Source: Papio anubis
Lineage: Eukaryota; Chordata; Mammalia; Primates; Cercopithecidae
Assembly: GCF_008728515.1 (NCBI RefSeq)
Contig: NC_044981.1
Coordinates: 95,264,426-95,328,425, forward strand
DNA: 64,000 nucleotides
Reading direction: 5' to 3'
The translations under genes were made by a program, and so were the position numbers. Numbering within the stretch: the first letter of the stretch is position 1; every line of letters begins with the position of its first letter. Shown piece by piece: positions 37,548 through 46,632 of this stretch. The notes under the pieces were generated by a model, which ran no database searches, was not told where the DNA came from, and saw nothing but the letters and a program-made list of their open reading frames with translations.

Positions 37548-37753
37548 TTAAAATTTTACTTTAAGTTCTGGGATACATGTGCTGTACATGCAGGTTTGTT
37601 ACATAAGTATACATGTGCCATGGTGATTTGCTGCACCTATCAACCCGTCATCTAGGTTTTAAGCTCCGCATGCATTAGGTATTTGTCCTAATGCTCTCCC
37701 TTCCCTTCCCCAGCACCTCCCAACAGACCCCGGTGTGTGATGTTCCCCTCCCT
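37548..37753 (-). mobile_element. 5'-truncated L1PA 3' end inside the NPM1 pseudogene
   Basis: Reverse complement of an L1 3' UTR. Read forward the window shows actttaagttctgggatacat, ggtttgttacataagtatac, gtgccatggtgatttgctgc and ccggtgtgtgatgttcccct. It is only about 200 bases long. It lies in the pseudogene 3' UTR with a near-matching duplication on each side, so it inserted after the pseudogene formed. Confidence 0.9.
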
Positions 37754-38127
37754 AAAACAGACATTTTGGACAACACATTCTTGGCAATGGAACCTGGACA
37801 ACATTTGTCAAACACAGTAGAAGTTCTCACTCTGCATTATAAAAAAAGACAGCCAGATATCAATGGTTACAGAAATGAAATAAGATGGAAAATTTTAAAC
37901 AAATTGTTTAAACTATTTTCTTAAAGAGACTTCCTCCAGTGCCAGAGATGTTGAACAGCCTCCTGGTCAGTCATCCACAAGCAATTCTTCACATAATTGA
38001 TGAACTTGGCTTCCACTTTGAGAAGAGAACCACCTTTTTCTATATTTGCATTTTTGCTTTAATGTTTACTACAAAACTATGTCCTTTATGTGTTTTGGGA
38101 GTTTTTTCCTGTTTTTTTGAAGAATTC

Positions 38128-38181
38128 TTGTCCTTTTGATCTTGGTGTTGATTTTTGTCCTTTTGATCTTGGTGTTGACTC
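38128..38181 (-). repeat. 27-bp tandem duplication in the NPM1 pseudogene
   Basis: ttgtccttttgatcttggtg recurs at 38128 and 38155, a spacing of 27 bases (nine codons). On the minus strand it doubles the coding segment for TPRSKGQ-like residues. The functional gene has this segment once. Confidence 0.9.
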
Positions 38182-38909
38182 AAAAGGCTTTGAGTCTTTT
38201 CCATTCCGGTTTGACTTTGGGGCATTTTTGGCTGGAGTATCTCCTATAGATTTCTTCACTGGAGTTTTTCTTCAGTTTTCTCATCATCAAAATCACCATC
38301 ATCATCATCTTTATCATTATCATCATCATCTTATTCATCAGCAGCAAGTTTTACTTTTCTCTGTGGAAACTTGCTATCACCCCCAGGGGTAGATCGCCCT
38401 TCAGGTATACTTAACAGTTTCACATCCTCCTCCTCTTCATCTTCTGACTCTGCATCTTCCTCCACAACTACTCAGTGCTGTCCACTAATATGCACTGACC
38501 CTGAACACTTCAATTATAAGACCACTGGTAGTGTTATTTCAAAGCCCCCAAAGGAAACTGTTGGCTGTACAGACATTTTCAAAGTTGCCAGTGTTATCTT
38601 AGTTGGGCTGCCTTCATAATTCATTGTCTCTGCTTCAACAATGTGTAACTTATCCTTTGCACCAGCCCCTAAACTGACCGTTCTTAAAGATAACTGGCGC
38701 TCATTTTCATCATTATCCACCTTAAAGTGATAATATTTGTTGGTCTTTAGTTCACAATTGAAAAGATAGTTCTGGGGCCTCAGGGGGCTCATGTCTATGT
38801 CCATCAAATCTTCCATGGGATGGTGGCATGCACTTAGGTAGGAGAGAAGGCAGACAGAGATAAATGACTACTGCTCCAGAGAAAGGCCATGCAGCACGGA
38901 ATCACACCA

Positions 38910-39052
38910 GGGAGTTTAGATTCTAATATGGGTTCTACTACCTCCTAGTTGTATGATCTTGATCTATTTAAATTGTCTGAGACTCAATTTCCTTACTTGG
39001 AAATGAGGATGATAAAACCTACCTTACAGGGTTATTATAATGAGTAAATAGG
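38910..39052 (+). mobile_element. MIR SINE fragment
   Basis: ctactacctcctagttgtat, gactcaatttccttacttgg, aaatgaggatgataaaacct and accttacagggttattataa follow MIR consensus order. Confidence 0.7.
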
Positions 39053-39238
39053 ATGGCCAGGTAAAATACAGAATATGTATTCTGTATTTTAAATATGATT
39101 GTTCAGATAAAGGATGAATAATTTTTCAGTATAAGTATGTCCTTTGTAATATTTGGGATATACTAATACTAAAATATTTCACTGTAATCAAAATTTAACT
39201 GTCCATCCTGTCTCTATCCTCCCTAAATCTGACAACCT
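39053..39238. mobile_element. Palindromic DNA transposon (MER53-like)
   Basis: Reads atggccaggtaaaatacaga ... agtataagtatgtcctttg ... ttgggatatactaatacta ... aaatttaactgtccatcctg ... aaatctgacaacc. The two halves are roughly inverted copies around the centre near 39148, as in the palindromic MER53 element as I recall it. It contains a perfect 13-base snap-back at 39063-39090. Confidence 0.6.
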
Positions 39239-40444
39239 TAATAGTACATGAGTTGGTTGCTTGTCTCTTCATTTTTCATAAGAGGACATCAATCTTATAT
39301 ATGTATAATATATGTAAAATATATAGAATTCATATTGAAATAACCTTTCTGTGATTTTTTTTTTGTATGCAAGGAAAGCATATACTATAGTTGCCTATAT
39401 TACTTCCCCAATTCCCCAACATTTTCTTTTTAAATAGAGGTGAATAATATACCATCACCTGGATTAAGCTTAGCAATATCTTTGTGGCTTTCATTGCCTT
39501 ATTTTTCTATTAGAAAATAATTGTGACTCTATGAATTGCATAGTAACCAGGGAAACTCATTTGAATCGAGTTCTCTTAATGAATACACCTCTAGCAATAA
39601 CTTGGTGCTAAAAACAAAAATGACATTTTAAGCACGGTTATATTTGCATTTTGAAGGGGCAATTTGCCCTGTACCCTACAACTAGAGAAGGTAGAAGAAA
39701 AAACATGAGAAGACTTTGACAAGTGAATCTGGGCAGTCTTTACCTTACAGCAACCTCAACTAATGACAGGCAACGAGCTATTCTTAAATTTAACTTATTC
39801 TATTGCTGGATAAAGACAATTTGTTCTTCCTAGAACAACCATCTTTTTTTTTTCCTTCTAAGCTGCTATTCCAAAATGAAAATGTACAAGTGAGGATGAG
39901 AAAAGTATATGGTAAAAATATTTTTTCTTGATTTCTTTCTCAAAAGTTTTAGAAGTTAAAGAATATATGAGAAGAAAAAATATATAGGCTGAATTTTTAA
40001 TCGTTAAGAAATATGTTTTTCTTATAGGAATTTTTGAGGTATTTATCCATGAATAAAAACAGAAATATTAAGATTTAATCACGTGTATTTATCTGCCAAC
40101 TTGAAATTGGACAAATGTACTAAAAATAATGTGCCAATATTTTGTCTTTTGCTTAATTATCTGAAAACATTGCTTCGTGATTAGTGGCTTAGGAAACCTC
40201 CTGGTGAAAAGAGTAGAGCACTTTTAAAGAAATGCTCATCATCGTTGCTTTTGGTGCACAGAAGGTGGTATTTGGGGGATATTAAGCATGTCTCTGACTC
40301 TGGGGAGAAAGGTGATTCAGAAGCAGGACTGCCCTTCGACCCAGGCCAGAGGGGCCCTACCCTGGGTCCTGCCCTTGAGTGGGCTGCGTATTTTGCACAC
40401 ATTGAAACACAAATGTGTCTTATTTTATTTTTTTATATTTTGTA
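39239..40444. other. Unassigned non-coding sequence
   Basis: AT-rich to about 40180, then more balanced. Overlapping frames on both strands at 40181-40445 encode no domain that I recognise. Confidence 0.5.
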
Positions 40445-41090
40445 GGTAAGTCTTTGGAAAGTTTGGCAACTGAACTTTCCGGAATTATGGCTGGTGCCCA
40501 CACACTTTCTAGAGGAAGTGGGGCTGAGGGTGGAGGGAAAGGGTTCTAGATTCTACTCTGGGAACCCAGAGAAAGAGCAGCTGCTTTGGTTTAGGTTGGT
40601 GCCTCCACACCACACAGTGTGGGTGTCTAGGTAGGGCAGGGTCCCAGGAAAACAGTGTGTCTTCCTCTCCTCTAGCTGGGTGGTGTGGTTTTGGGAGGTA
40701 CTGAGAACATCTTGGAAATCCTCACTTGAAAAGTGAGGCTGGGGAAGGGGAACGTGTTTTTCCTGTCTCCTGGGGAGCTTGACATGGTTGGGACAGGTCT
40801 AGTCACCACCCATGAGTCTGTCCCTAGCTTCCACTCTGTCCTGGTCTAACTAGTCTGTGATTTATAGGGGGCAAACCTGGTGTGGGACAGGAGGGCTCCT
40901 TTAGCCTCTGTGTAAGGAAGATAATTCCTGGAGTACATAGGTGGGAACAAGGTCTGGGCTGTGGTATCGTTTTAAATTATAACTTCCAGCTATTTAGAAA
41001 TACAGCATGTTGGCCTCTACTTGTGTTTTTTTCCCGGGCCCTCCCAATGTTAGTGGTAGGTCTGTACAGAAGTATTGAACTCTGAATATG
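40445..41090. other. Locally GC-rich unassigned segment
   Basis: About 650 bases clearly richer in G and C than the flanks, with G-rich phrases such as gtggggctgagggtggaggg. It begins next to a strong splice-donor-like AGGTAAGT at 40444-40451. It could be an old L1 5' UTR, an LTR or a fossil exon/promoter, but I recognise none of these. No CpG-island character is evident. Confidence 0.35.
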
Positions 41091-41412
41091 AAAAAAAATT
41101 TTAGGAGTACCTTAATGGAATGTTTTTGCTTATTTTTTTTTTTTTATGTATGCCCTAGAGTAATAACTTGTAAAAGTCCATGTTTGAAGTAACCTAGGGA
41201 TCTTATTGTCAGTCTTATTCTAAGTTTCAAAAAAAGTATATGTCAGTTTGTTTTAAAAATTGTTTTATTATTAATATTAGTTTTGCTTGACAAATCATGA
41301 TTATATACATTTATGGTATATAATGTAATGTTTTCATATATGTATAAAATGTGGAATGACTAAATCAAGCTAACATAGCTATCATCTCTCTTAGCTATCT
41401 TTTATTTATTTA

Positions 41413-41702
41413 TTTTTTTTTGAGACAAGGTATGGCTCTCTCACTCAGGCTGGAGTGCAGTGGAGCTACCTTGGCTCACTACAACCTTTACCTCCTGGGC
41501 TCAAGTGATTCTCCCACCTCAGCCTCCCCAGTAGCTGGGATTACAGATGCATGACACCATGCCTGGCTAATTTTTCTATTTTTTGTAGAGACAGAGTTTT
41601 GCCATATTGCCCAGGATGGTCTCCGACTCCCGAGATCAAGTGACCCACCTGCCTTGGCCTCCCAAAGTGCTGAAATTACAGGTGTAAGCCACCATGTCCA
41701 GC
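41413..41702 (-). mobile_element. Alu (older S/J type), reverse strand
   Basis: Reverse-complement Alu: T-rich tail then gagacaaggtatggctctct ... gtagctgggattacagatgc ... ctcccaaagtgctgaaatta ... ccatgtccagc. Imperfect target duplications may be present (ttagctatctttt on the left, ttacctatcattttt on the right). Confidence 0.9.
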
Positions 41703-41917
41703 TTTACCTATCATTTTTTATGTGAGACATTTTAAATTTACTCTCTTAATTATTTTGAAATATACATTATTATTAACCATAGTCATGCTGATATGCAATA
41801 GGTCTCAAAATCTATTCCTATTGTCCACTATTGTCTATCTAAATCTTCATACCCTTTTACCAGCAATTCTTCTTTCCCTCCCTCCCCAACCCTCTAGTAG
41901 CCTATGGTAAGCATCTT

Positions 41918-42187
41918 TCTACTCTCTACTTTTGTAAGTTCAATTTTTTTAGTCTCCACATATAACAGCTTAACTTTTCCACATATAACAAGAGATCTGA
42001 GGCAGGTGGATCACTCAAGCTCAGGAGTTGGAGACCATCCTGGGCAACATAGCAAAACCCTGTCTCAACAAAAATTACAAAAACTAGCCAGGCATGGTGG
42101 CATGCACCTGTAATCTCAGCTACTGGGGAGGCTGAGTTGTTGTATGTGGAAACTAAAAAAAATGAACTTATATAAGTAGGGAGTAGA
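41918..42187. repeat. Inverted 50-bp L1 arms around a partial Alu
   Basis: The left arm, 41918-41967, is antisense L1 like its surroundings. The right arm, 42138-42187 (starting tgttgtatgtggaaactaaa), is the same L1 segment in sense orientation. By eye the arms match at about 44 of 50 positions. Between them lies a forward Alu fragment. L1 antisense sequence resumes directly after the right arm. The direct repeat ccacatataaca also occurs at 41956 and 41980. Confidence 0.8.
41997..42136 (+). mobile_element. Internal Alu fragment
   Basis: About 140 bases of Alu in forward orientation (ctgaggcaggtggatcactc ... gtggcatgcacctgtaatct cagctactggggaggctgag), missing both the Alu head and the right arm end with its A tail. 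Lack of a tail argues against ordinary retrotransposition of this piece. Confidence 0.85.
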
Positions 42188-42782
42188 ATGTGGCATATTT
42201 CTTTTTGTGCTTAGCTTATTTCATTTAGCATAACGTTCATCAATTGCACCCATGTTGTCACAAATGACAGGATTTTCCCCCTTTCTAAAGCTGAATAGCA
42301 TTCCATTGTGCATATACACTACCATATTTTCTTTATCCATTCATCCATTGAAGGAACTCTTATGTTGATTAGTCATAGCTTGACTATTGTGAATGATGCT
42401 ATAGTGAACCTGAAAGTGCAGATATCTCTTTGATGTATTGATTTCAGTTCCTTTGGATATATATACCCAGAAGTGGGATTAGTGGATTATATGGGAATTC
42501 TATTTTTAGGTTTTTTTGAGAAATTTCCATACCATTTTCTGTAACAGTTAGGCTAATTTAAATTTCCACCAACAATGTAAAGAGTTCCCTTATCTCTGCA
42601 TCTTTGTTATCTTTCATCTTTTTGATAAAAACCTTTCTAGCAGACGTCAAGTGATATCTCACAGTGGTTTTAATTTTCCTTTCCCTGATGATTAGCGATG
42701 CTGAGCATTTTTTGATATACCTGTTGGGCATTTATGTGTCTACTTTTGAGAAGCATCTATTCAGATCCTTTACCCCCCAACC

Positions 42783-43435
42783 TTTTTTTGAGACAGGGTC
42801 TCGCTCTGGAGTGTGGTGACACAATCATAGCTCACTGCAGCCCCAACCTCTGATATGGTTTGGCTCTGTGTCCTCACCCAAATCTCATCTCGAATTGTAA
42901 TCCCCACGTGTCAAGAGAGGGACCTGATGCGAAGGTGATTGGATCATGAGGGCAGTTTGTCCCATGCTGTTCTTGAGATAGTGAGGGAGTTCTCACAAGA
43001 GCTGATGGTTATTTTAGAAGTGTTTGGAAGTTCCTTCTCTGCAGCAGTTCTCTCTCTCCTGCTGCCATGTAAGACATGCCTTGCTTCCCTTTCACCTTCT
43101 GCCAGATTGTAAGTTTCCTGAGGCCTCCCAGCCATGTGGCACTGTGAGTCAACTAAACCTCCTTTCTTTATAAATACCCAGTGTCAGTTAGTATCTTTAT
43201 GGCAGTGTGAAAATGGACTAATACAACCACCCAGATTCAATGGACCCTCCCACCTCAGGCTACTGAGTAGCTAGGACTACAGGTACACACCACCATACAC
43301 AGCTAATTGTACTTTTTGAAGAAATGGGGTTTTGCCATTTTGCCCACAATGGTCTTGAACTCCTGGACTCAAATGCTGTGTCTGCCTTGCCTCCCAAATT
43401 GCTGAGATTATAGACATGAGCCACTGTGCTCGGCC
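42783..43435 (-). mobile_element. AluJ-like, reverse strand, split by an MST LTR
   Basis: The tail-side part (tttttgagacagggtctcgc to gcagccccaacctc, ending 42850) and the head-side part (43226-43435, ending gtgctcggcc) are one reverse Alu interrupted by a MaLR LTR. A small deletion follows tctcgctct in the first part. High divergence suits AluJ. Confidence 0.87.
42851..43225 (+). mobile_element. MST-type MaLR solo LTR
   Basis: A 375-base LTR from TGATATGGTTTGGC to GACTAATACA with MST/THE1 marks (tcacccaaatctcatctcga, gagagggacctgatgcgaag, gtgagtcaactaaacctcct). It has no internal region, so it is a solo LTR. The flanking five bases, acctc before and accac after, fit a decayed 5-base target duplication. 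It interrupts an Alu, so it is younger than that Alu. Confidence 0.92.
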
Positions 43436-44009
43436 ATTTGCCTGTTTTTAAATTGAGTTATTTGTTTTCCTTCTGTTGAGTTGTTTAAGATCCTTATATA
43501 ATCCCTTATTGTATTATGTCTTGTAAATATTTTCTCCCATTCTATGGATTTATGTTGTTGTTTCTTTTGTTGTGCAGGCACTTTTTTAGTTTGATGTAAT
43601 CTGTTTGTCTATTTTTGCTTTTGTTGCCTGTGCTTTCAGGGTCATGTCCAAAAAAACTGTTGCTCAGACCAATGTCCTTGGAGCATTTTCTCTGTTTTCT
43701 TCTAGTAGTTTTACAGTTTCAGATCTTTAATATTTATGTCGTTAATTCATTTTGGGTTGATTTTTGTATACAGCTTATTTTTAAATTGAACAAGGTTAGA
43801 GTTTTATTCTTTTACATGTGGATATTTAGTTTTCCCAACACTATTTATTGAAGAAACTATTCTTTCCTCATTGTGTATTCTTGAAATCTATGTCAAAAAT
43901 AAATTGATTATAAATGTTTGGATCTATTTCTGGGCTCTCTGTTCTAATCCATTGGCCTATATGTCTGGTTTTTGTTTGTTTGGTTGGTTTTTGTTTTTGT
44001 TTTTGTTTT

Positions 44010-44277
44010 TGAGACGGAGTCTTGCTGTCGCCCAGGTTGGAGTGTAGTGGCGCAATCTCAGCTCACTGCAACCTCTGCCTCCCAGGTTCACGCCATTCTC
44101 CTGCCTCAGCCTCCCGAGTAGCTGGGACTACAGGCACCTGCCACCACGCCTGGCTAATTTTTTATATTTTTAGTAGAGACGGGGTTTCAACGTGTTAGCC
44201 AGGACGGTCTTGACCTCCTGACCTCATGATCCACCTGCTTTGGCCTCCCAAAGTGCTGGGATCACAGGCGTGAGCCC
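44010..44277 (-). mobile_element. AluY-like, reverse strand, head-truncated
   Basis: Reverse Alu with a (TTTTTG)n tail at about 43975-44009, then gagacggagtcttgctgtcg ... gttcacgccattctcctgcc ... gacctcctgacctcatgatc ... acaggcgtgagcc. The last roughly ten bases of the Alu head are missing. A T19 run (44279-44297) follows immediately, before L1 resumes with gctagtaccatgg. Confidence 0.9.
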
Positions 44278-44835
44278 ATTTTTTTTTTTTTTTTTTTGCT
44301 AGTACCATGGTGTTTTAATAACTACAGCTTTGTAGTAAATTTTGAAATCAAAAATTGTGATGCTTCCATCTTTGTTCTTTTTGCTCAAGATTGTTTTGGT
44401 TATTAAGGGTATTTTGTGGTTGAATATAAACTTAGGGACTGTTTTTCTATTTCTGTGAAAAATGACACTGAATTTTCATAGGGATTGCATTGAATTTATA
44501 GATTGCTTTTGGTAGTATGGACATTTTTAAAATGTTGATCCTTTAAATCCAAAAATATGGGATATCTTTCCATTTATTTGTGTTTTCTTCAATTTCTTTC
44601 ATTAGTGTTTTCTAGCTTTCAGAATACAGGTCTTTTATCTCCTTAGTTAAATTTTTACCTAGGTATTTGATTTTTTTGTTGCTATTGTAAATGGAGTTGT
44701 TTTCTTAATTTCCTTTCCAGGTAGTTCATTATCAGAATATATAATGCTACTTATTTTTGTATGTTGACTTTGTATCTTGTAACTTTCCTAAATTTTTAAG
44801 AAGTTTTAACATTTTTTGGTAGAATGTGCCATAGT

Positions 44836-45572
44836 TTAATGAGAGCATTTTTATTTTTTAGGGGAATATAAAGTATTTGTGTGCCTTACAATTAATGGCA
44901 TTTTGAGTTTAATGATACGTGACGGATCACTAGTCTCATGTTTTCTGAGCTAGTGCAATTCCATGGGTGGAAGCCATGAGGACCTTGTGGTTTCAAAGTT
45001 TCCATAACTGACATTAGGATGTGGACACTGCTGAGGCATCTTTTGGTGGAGAATAGCAGAATAGCCCTTCCTTAGTGTTGCGGGTCAAGAACAAAGTGAG
45101 AAAATGACTTGTCAACATACCAGCAGGGCGTGGTTAGTGGGATAGCCATTCAAGCATGCCTGGGAGAGTCTGAGCCTTTGTGGAAGCATTAATATATCGG
45201 GAAAAAGTCCCACGCTGAACAGTGTCCACCCTGAAAGAGACTGTCAATTAATTATAAAGTTACCAAATAATAAGGGAGAGCATATATTACCAAATATAAA
45301 TATATTATAAACAAAATAATTCAAATACTTCTCAATTCATTTATAATCTATATCCAATTAAGTCCTGATACTTGGAAAAGGCAATAAGTGGTCCAACAGG
45401 TTTGCATAAAGACACCTGGGGGCTGGGTTTGGTGCCCTTTGTCCTCCTCACTCTGAGAGAGGATGAGGGAGGTGACAGACCATTTGTCTCTTATGCCAGA
45501 CAAGGAGTGCAGTAGTACTTCTGAGCACAGGCTCATCTTGGGCATGAGAAAGTGGCTCCTTACCTGGGGCCG
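44836..45572. other. Unassigned non-coding sequence
   Basis: AT-rich near the L1, then mixed. No gene or named repeat was recognised. Confidence 0.5.
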
Positions 45573-45727
45573 TCCCTCCTCCCTCCACTCCTCCTCACTC
45601 CCTCCCTCCCTCCCCTCCCTCACCCTCCTCCCTCCTTCCTTCGCCTTCCTTCCTTTTACTTTGTCCTTCCTTCCTTCCTTCCTTCCTTCCTTCCTTCCTT
45701 CCTTCCTTCCTTCCTCCTTCCTTCCTT
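45573..45727 (+). repeat. Polypyrimidine tract with (CCTT)n
   Basis: About 155 bases nearly all C or T on this strand: CTCC-rich at the left, then an uninterrupted CCTT array at about 45665-45712, running straight into the tail of a reverse Alu. Only a few purines interrupt it. Frames on both strands (Pro/Ser/Leu-rich forward, Lys/Glu/Gly/Arg-rich reverse) are products of the repeat. Such mirror-like tracts can form triplex DNA and are often polymorphic. Confidence 0.9.
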
Positions 45728-46011
45728 TGAGACAGAGTCTTGCTGTGTTGCCCAGGCTGGAGAGTAGTGATGCCATCTAGGCTCACTGCAACTTCCGCCT
45801 GTCGGGTTCAAGCGATTCTTGTGCCTCAGGCTTCCGAGTAGCTGGGATTGCAGGCACACGCCACCACGCCTGGCTAATTTTTGTATTTTTAGTAGAGATG
45901 GGGTTTTGCCATGTTGGCCAGGCTGGTCTTGAACTCCTGACCTCAAGTGATCCACCTGCCTCAACCTTCCAAAGTAGTGGGATTACAGGCATGAACCACC
46001 ATGTCCAGTCC
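45727..46011 (-). mobile_element. AluS-like, reverse strand
   Basis: Reverse Alu: tttgagacagagtcttgctg ... gggattgcaggcacacgcca ... tgatccacctgcctcaacct ... caccatgtccagtcc. Its tail has become the CCTT tract on the left. No clean target duplication is seen. Confidence 0.9.
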
Positions 46012-46507
46012 GTCTGGCTTCTTTCTAATTCCAAGTTATCAGGTCTCAGTACATTATAGCAGTCTACATAAGTTGCAAAAATAAACTTCCTGATTCCCAA
46101 GCACATCATGTTTAATGAGCCATCCTGGACACTGAATTTCAAAAGGATTAGAAATTTATTTCTGGGTCTCTTTATGAGAGGAATGAGCAAGAGCCTATGC
46201 AACTATTTCAAGAGGAGATTCAGTCTTTAGAGATCTTTTGGTAAAAAAATGATCACACACTAACTCTTAGGCAATCATATTGAGACTTATGATGCTATGA
46301 CTGAGGAAAAGTAAACATACTGCTAAATGGTTGAACCTTCATGCTTAAAAAGCACGAAGTTCTAAACAGATTTACTTCATTTTTATTTCTATTCCTACTT
46401 TCAGAAATAAGTGAAATGTTTGAGTAAAGCCAGATTTGAGGGGTCTTTTTCCCTTCTCTGCCACAAAATTTGCTGGATAAATTGCCTCCTTAGTAGATTT
46501 ATATTTG
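46012..46507. other. Unassigned non-coding sequence
   Basis: No gene is recognised. The reverse frame 45783-46202 spans the Alu and continues here without any domain. Confidence 0.5.
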
Positions 46508-46632
46508 GGTTGCCAGATAAAATACAGGACATACAAATGTTGCATAGGACATACTTATACTAAAAATTATTTGTTGATTATATGTAATTAAAATTAAACT
46601 AGGTGTCTTTTTATGGTAAATAGGGCCATCTT
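46508..46632. mobile_element. Second MER53-like palindromic element, half deleted
   Basis: ggttgccagataaaatacag, then the centre (ttgcataggacatacttata ctaaaaatt) and aattaaactaggtgtctttt. It shares the outer end and centre with the copy at 39053 but has lost most of one arm. Confidence 0.55.

Larger units (their letters stand above)
37358..38822 (-). pseudogene. NPM1P: NPM1 (nucleophosmin) processed pseudogene
   Basis: Reverse-strand, intronless copy of the nucleolar chaperone nucleophosmin. The start is at 38816 (MEDLMDIDMSPLRPQNYLF) and the first 100 codons, the oligomerisation core, stay open. TAA at 38514-38516 replaces an Arg codon. Further on are the acidic Asp/Glu tract (the CAT/ATC-rich stretch at 38281-38345), the basic region, and the C-terminal end with its stop equivalent at 37921-37923. 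It then continues into NPM1 3' UTR sequence to a T9 (poly-A complement) at 37359-37367. Other damage includes more stops and a 27-base tandem duplication (38128-38181). A truncated L1 at 37548-37753 splits the 3' UTR. The 5' UTR is not recognisable, so it is probably 5'-truncated at the start codon. Absence of introns plus the A tail shows an L1-mediated origin. Confidence 0.93.
41255..44835 (-). mobile_element. Old L1 (L1MA/L1MB-like), reverse strand, with nested insertions
   Basis: Reverse complement of an L1 3' UTR and the distal half of ORF2. Marks include aatgactaaatcaagctaac (3' UTR), acttctgggtatatgctcaa-type sequence read in reverse near 42460, and ORF2 text to about 44835. Read on the minus strand the gene order is intact from within the reverse transcriptase to the tail, so the copy is 5'-truncated. 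It hosts a reverse Alu (41413-41702), an Alu fragment with a local inversion (41918-42187), an Alu split by an MST LTR (42783-43435) and a reverse AluY (about 44010-44277). Confidence 0.85.

Noticed and set aside
38281..38345. ATC/CAT trinucleotide microsatellite
   Set aside because: It is the acidic Asp/Glu coding tract of the NPM1 pseudogene read on the other strand, not an independent repeat.
38514..38816. A short functional nucleophosmin isoform
   Set aside because: The rest of the NPM1 cDNA, including 3' UTR and A-tail complement, follows without introns, so it is a processed pseudogene. The 100-codon frame ends at a nonsense change.
45348..45964. Lys/Glu/Arg-rich and Pro/Ser/Leu-rich frames
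   Set aside because: They are translations of the CCTT/CTCC tract and the adjoining Alu.
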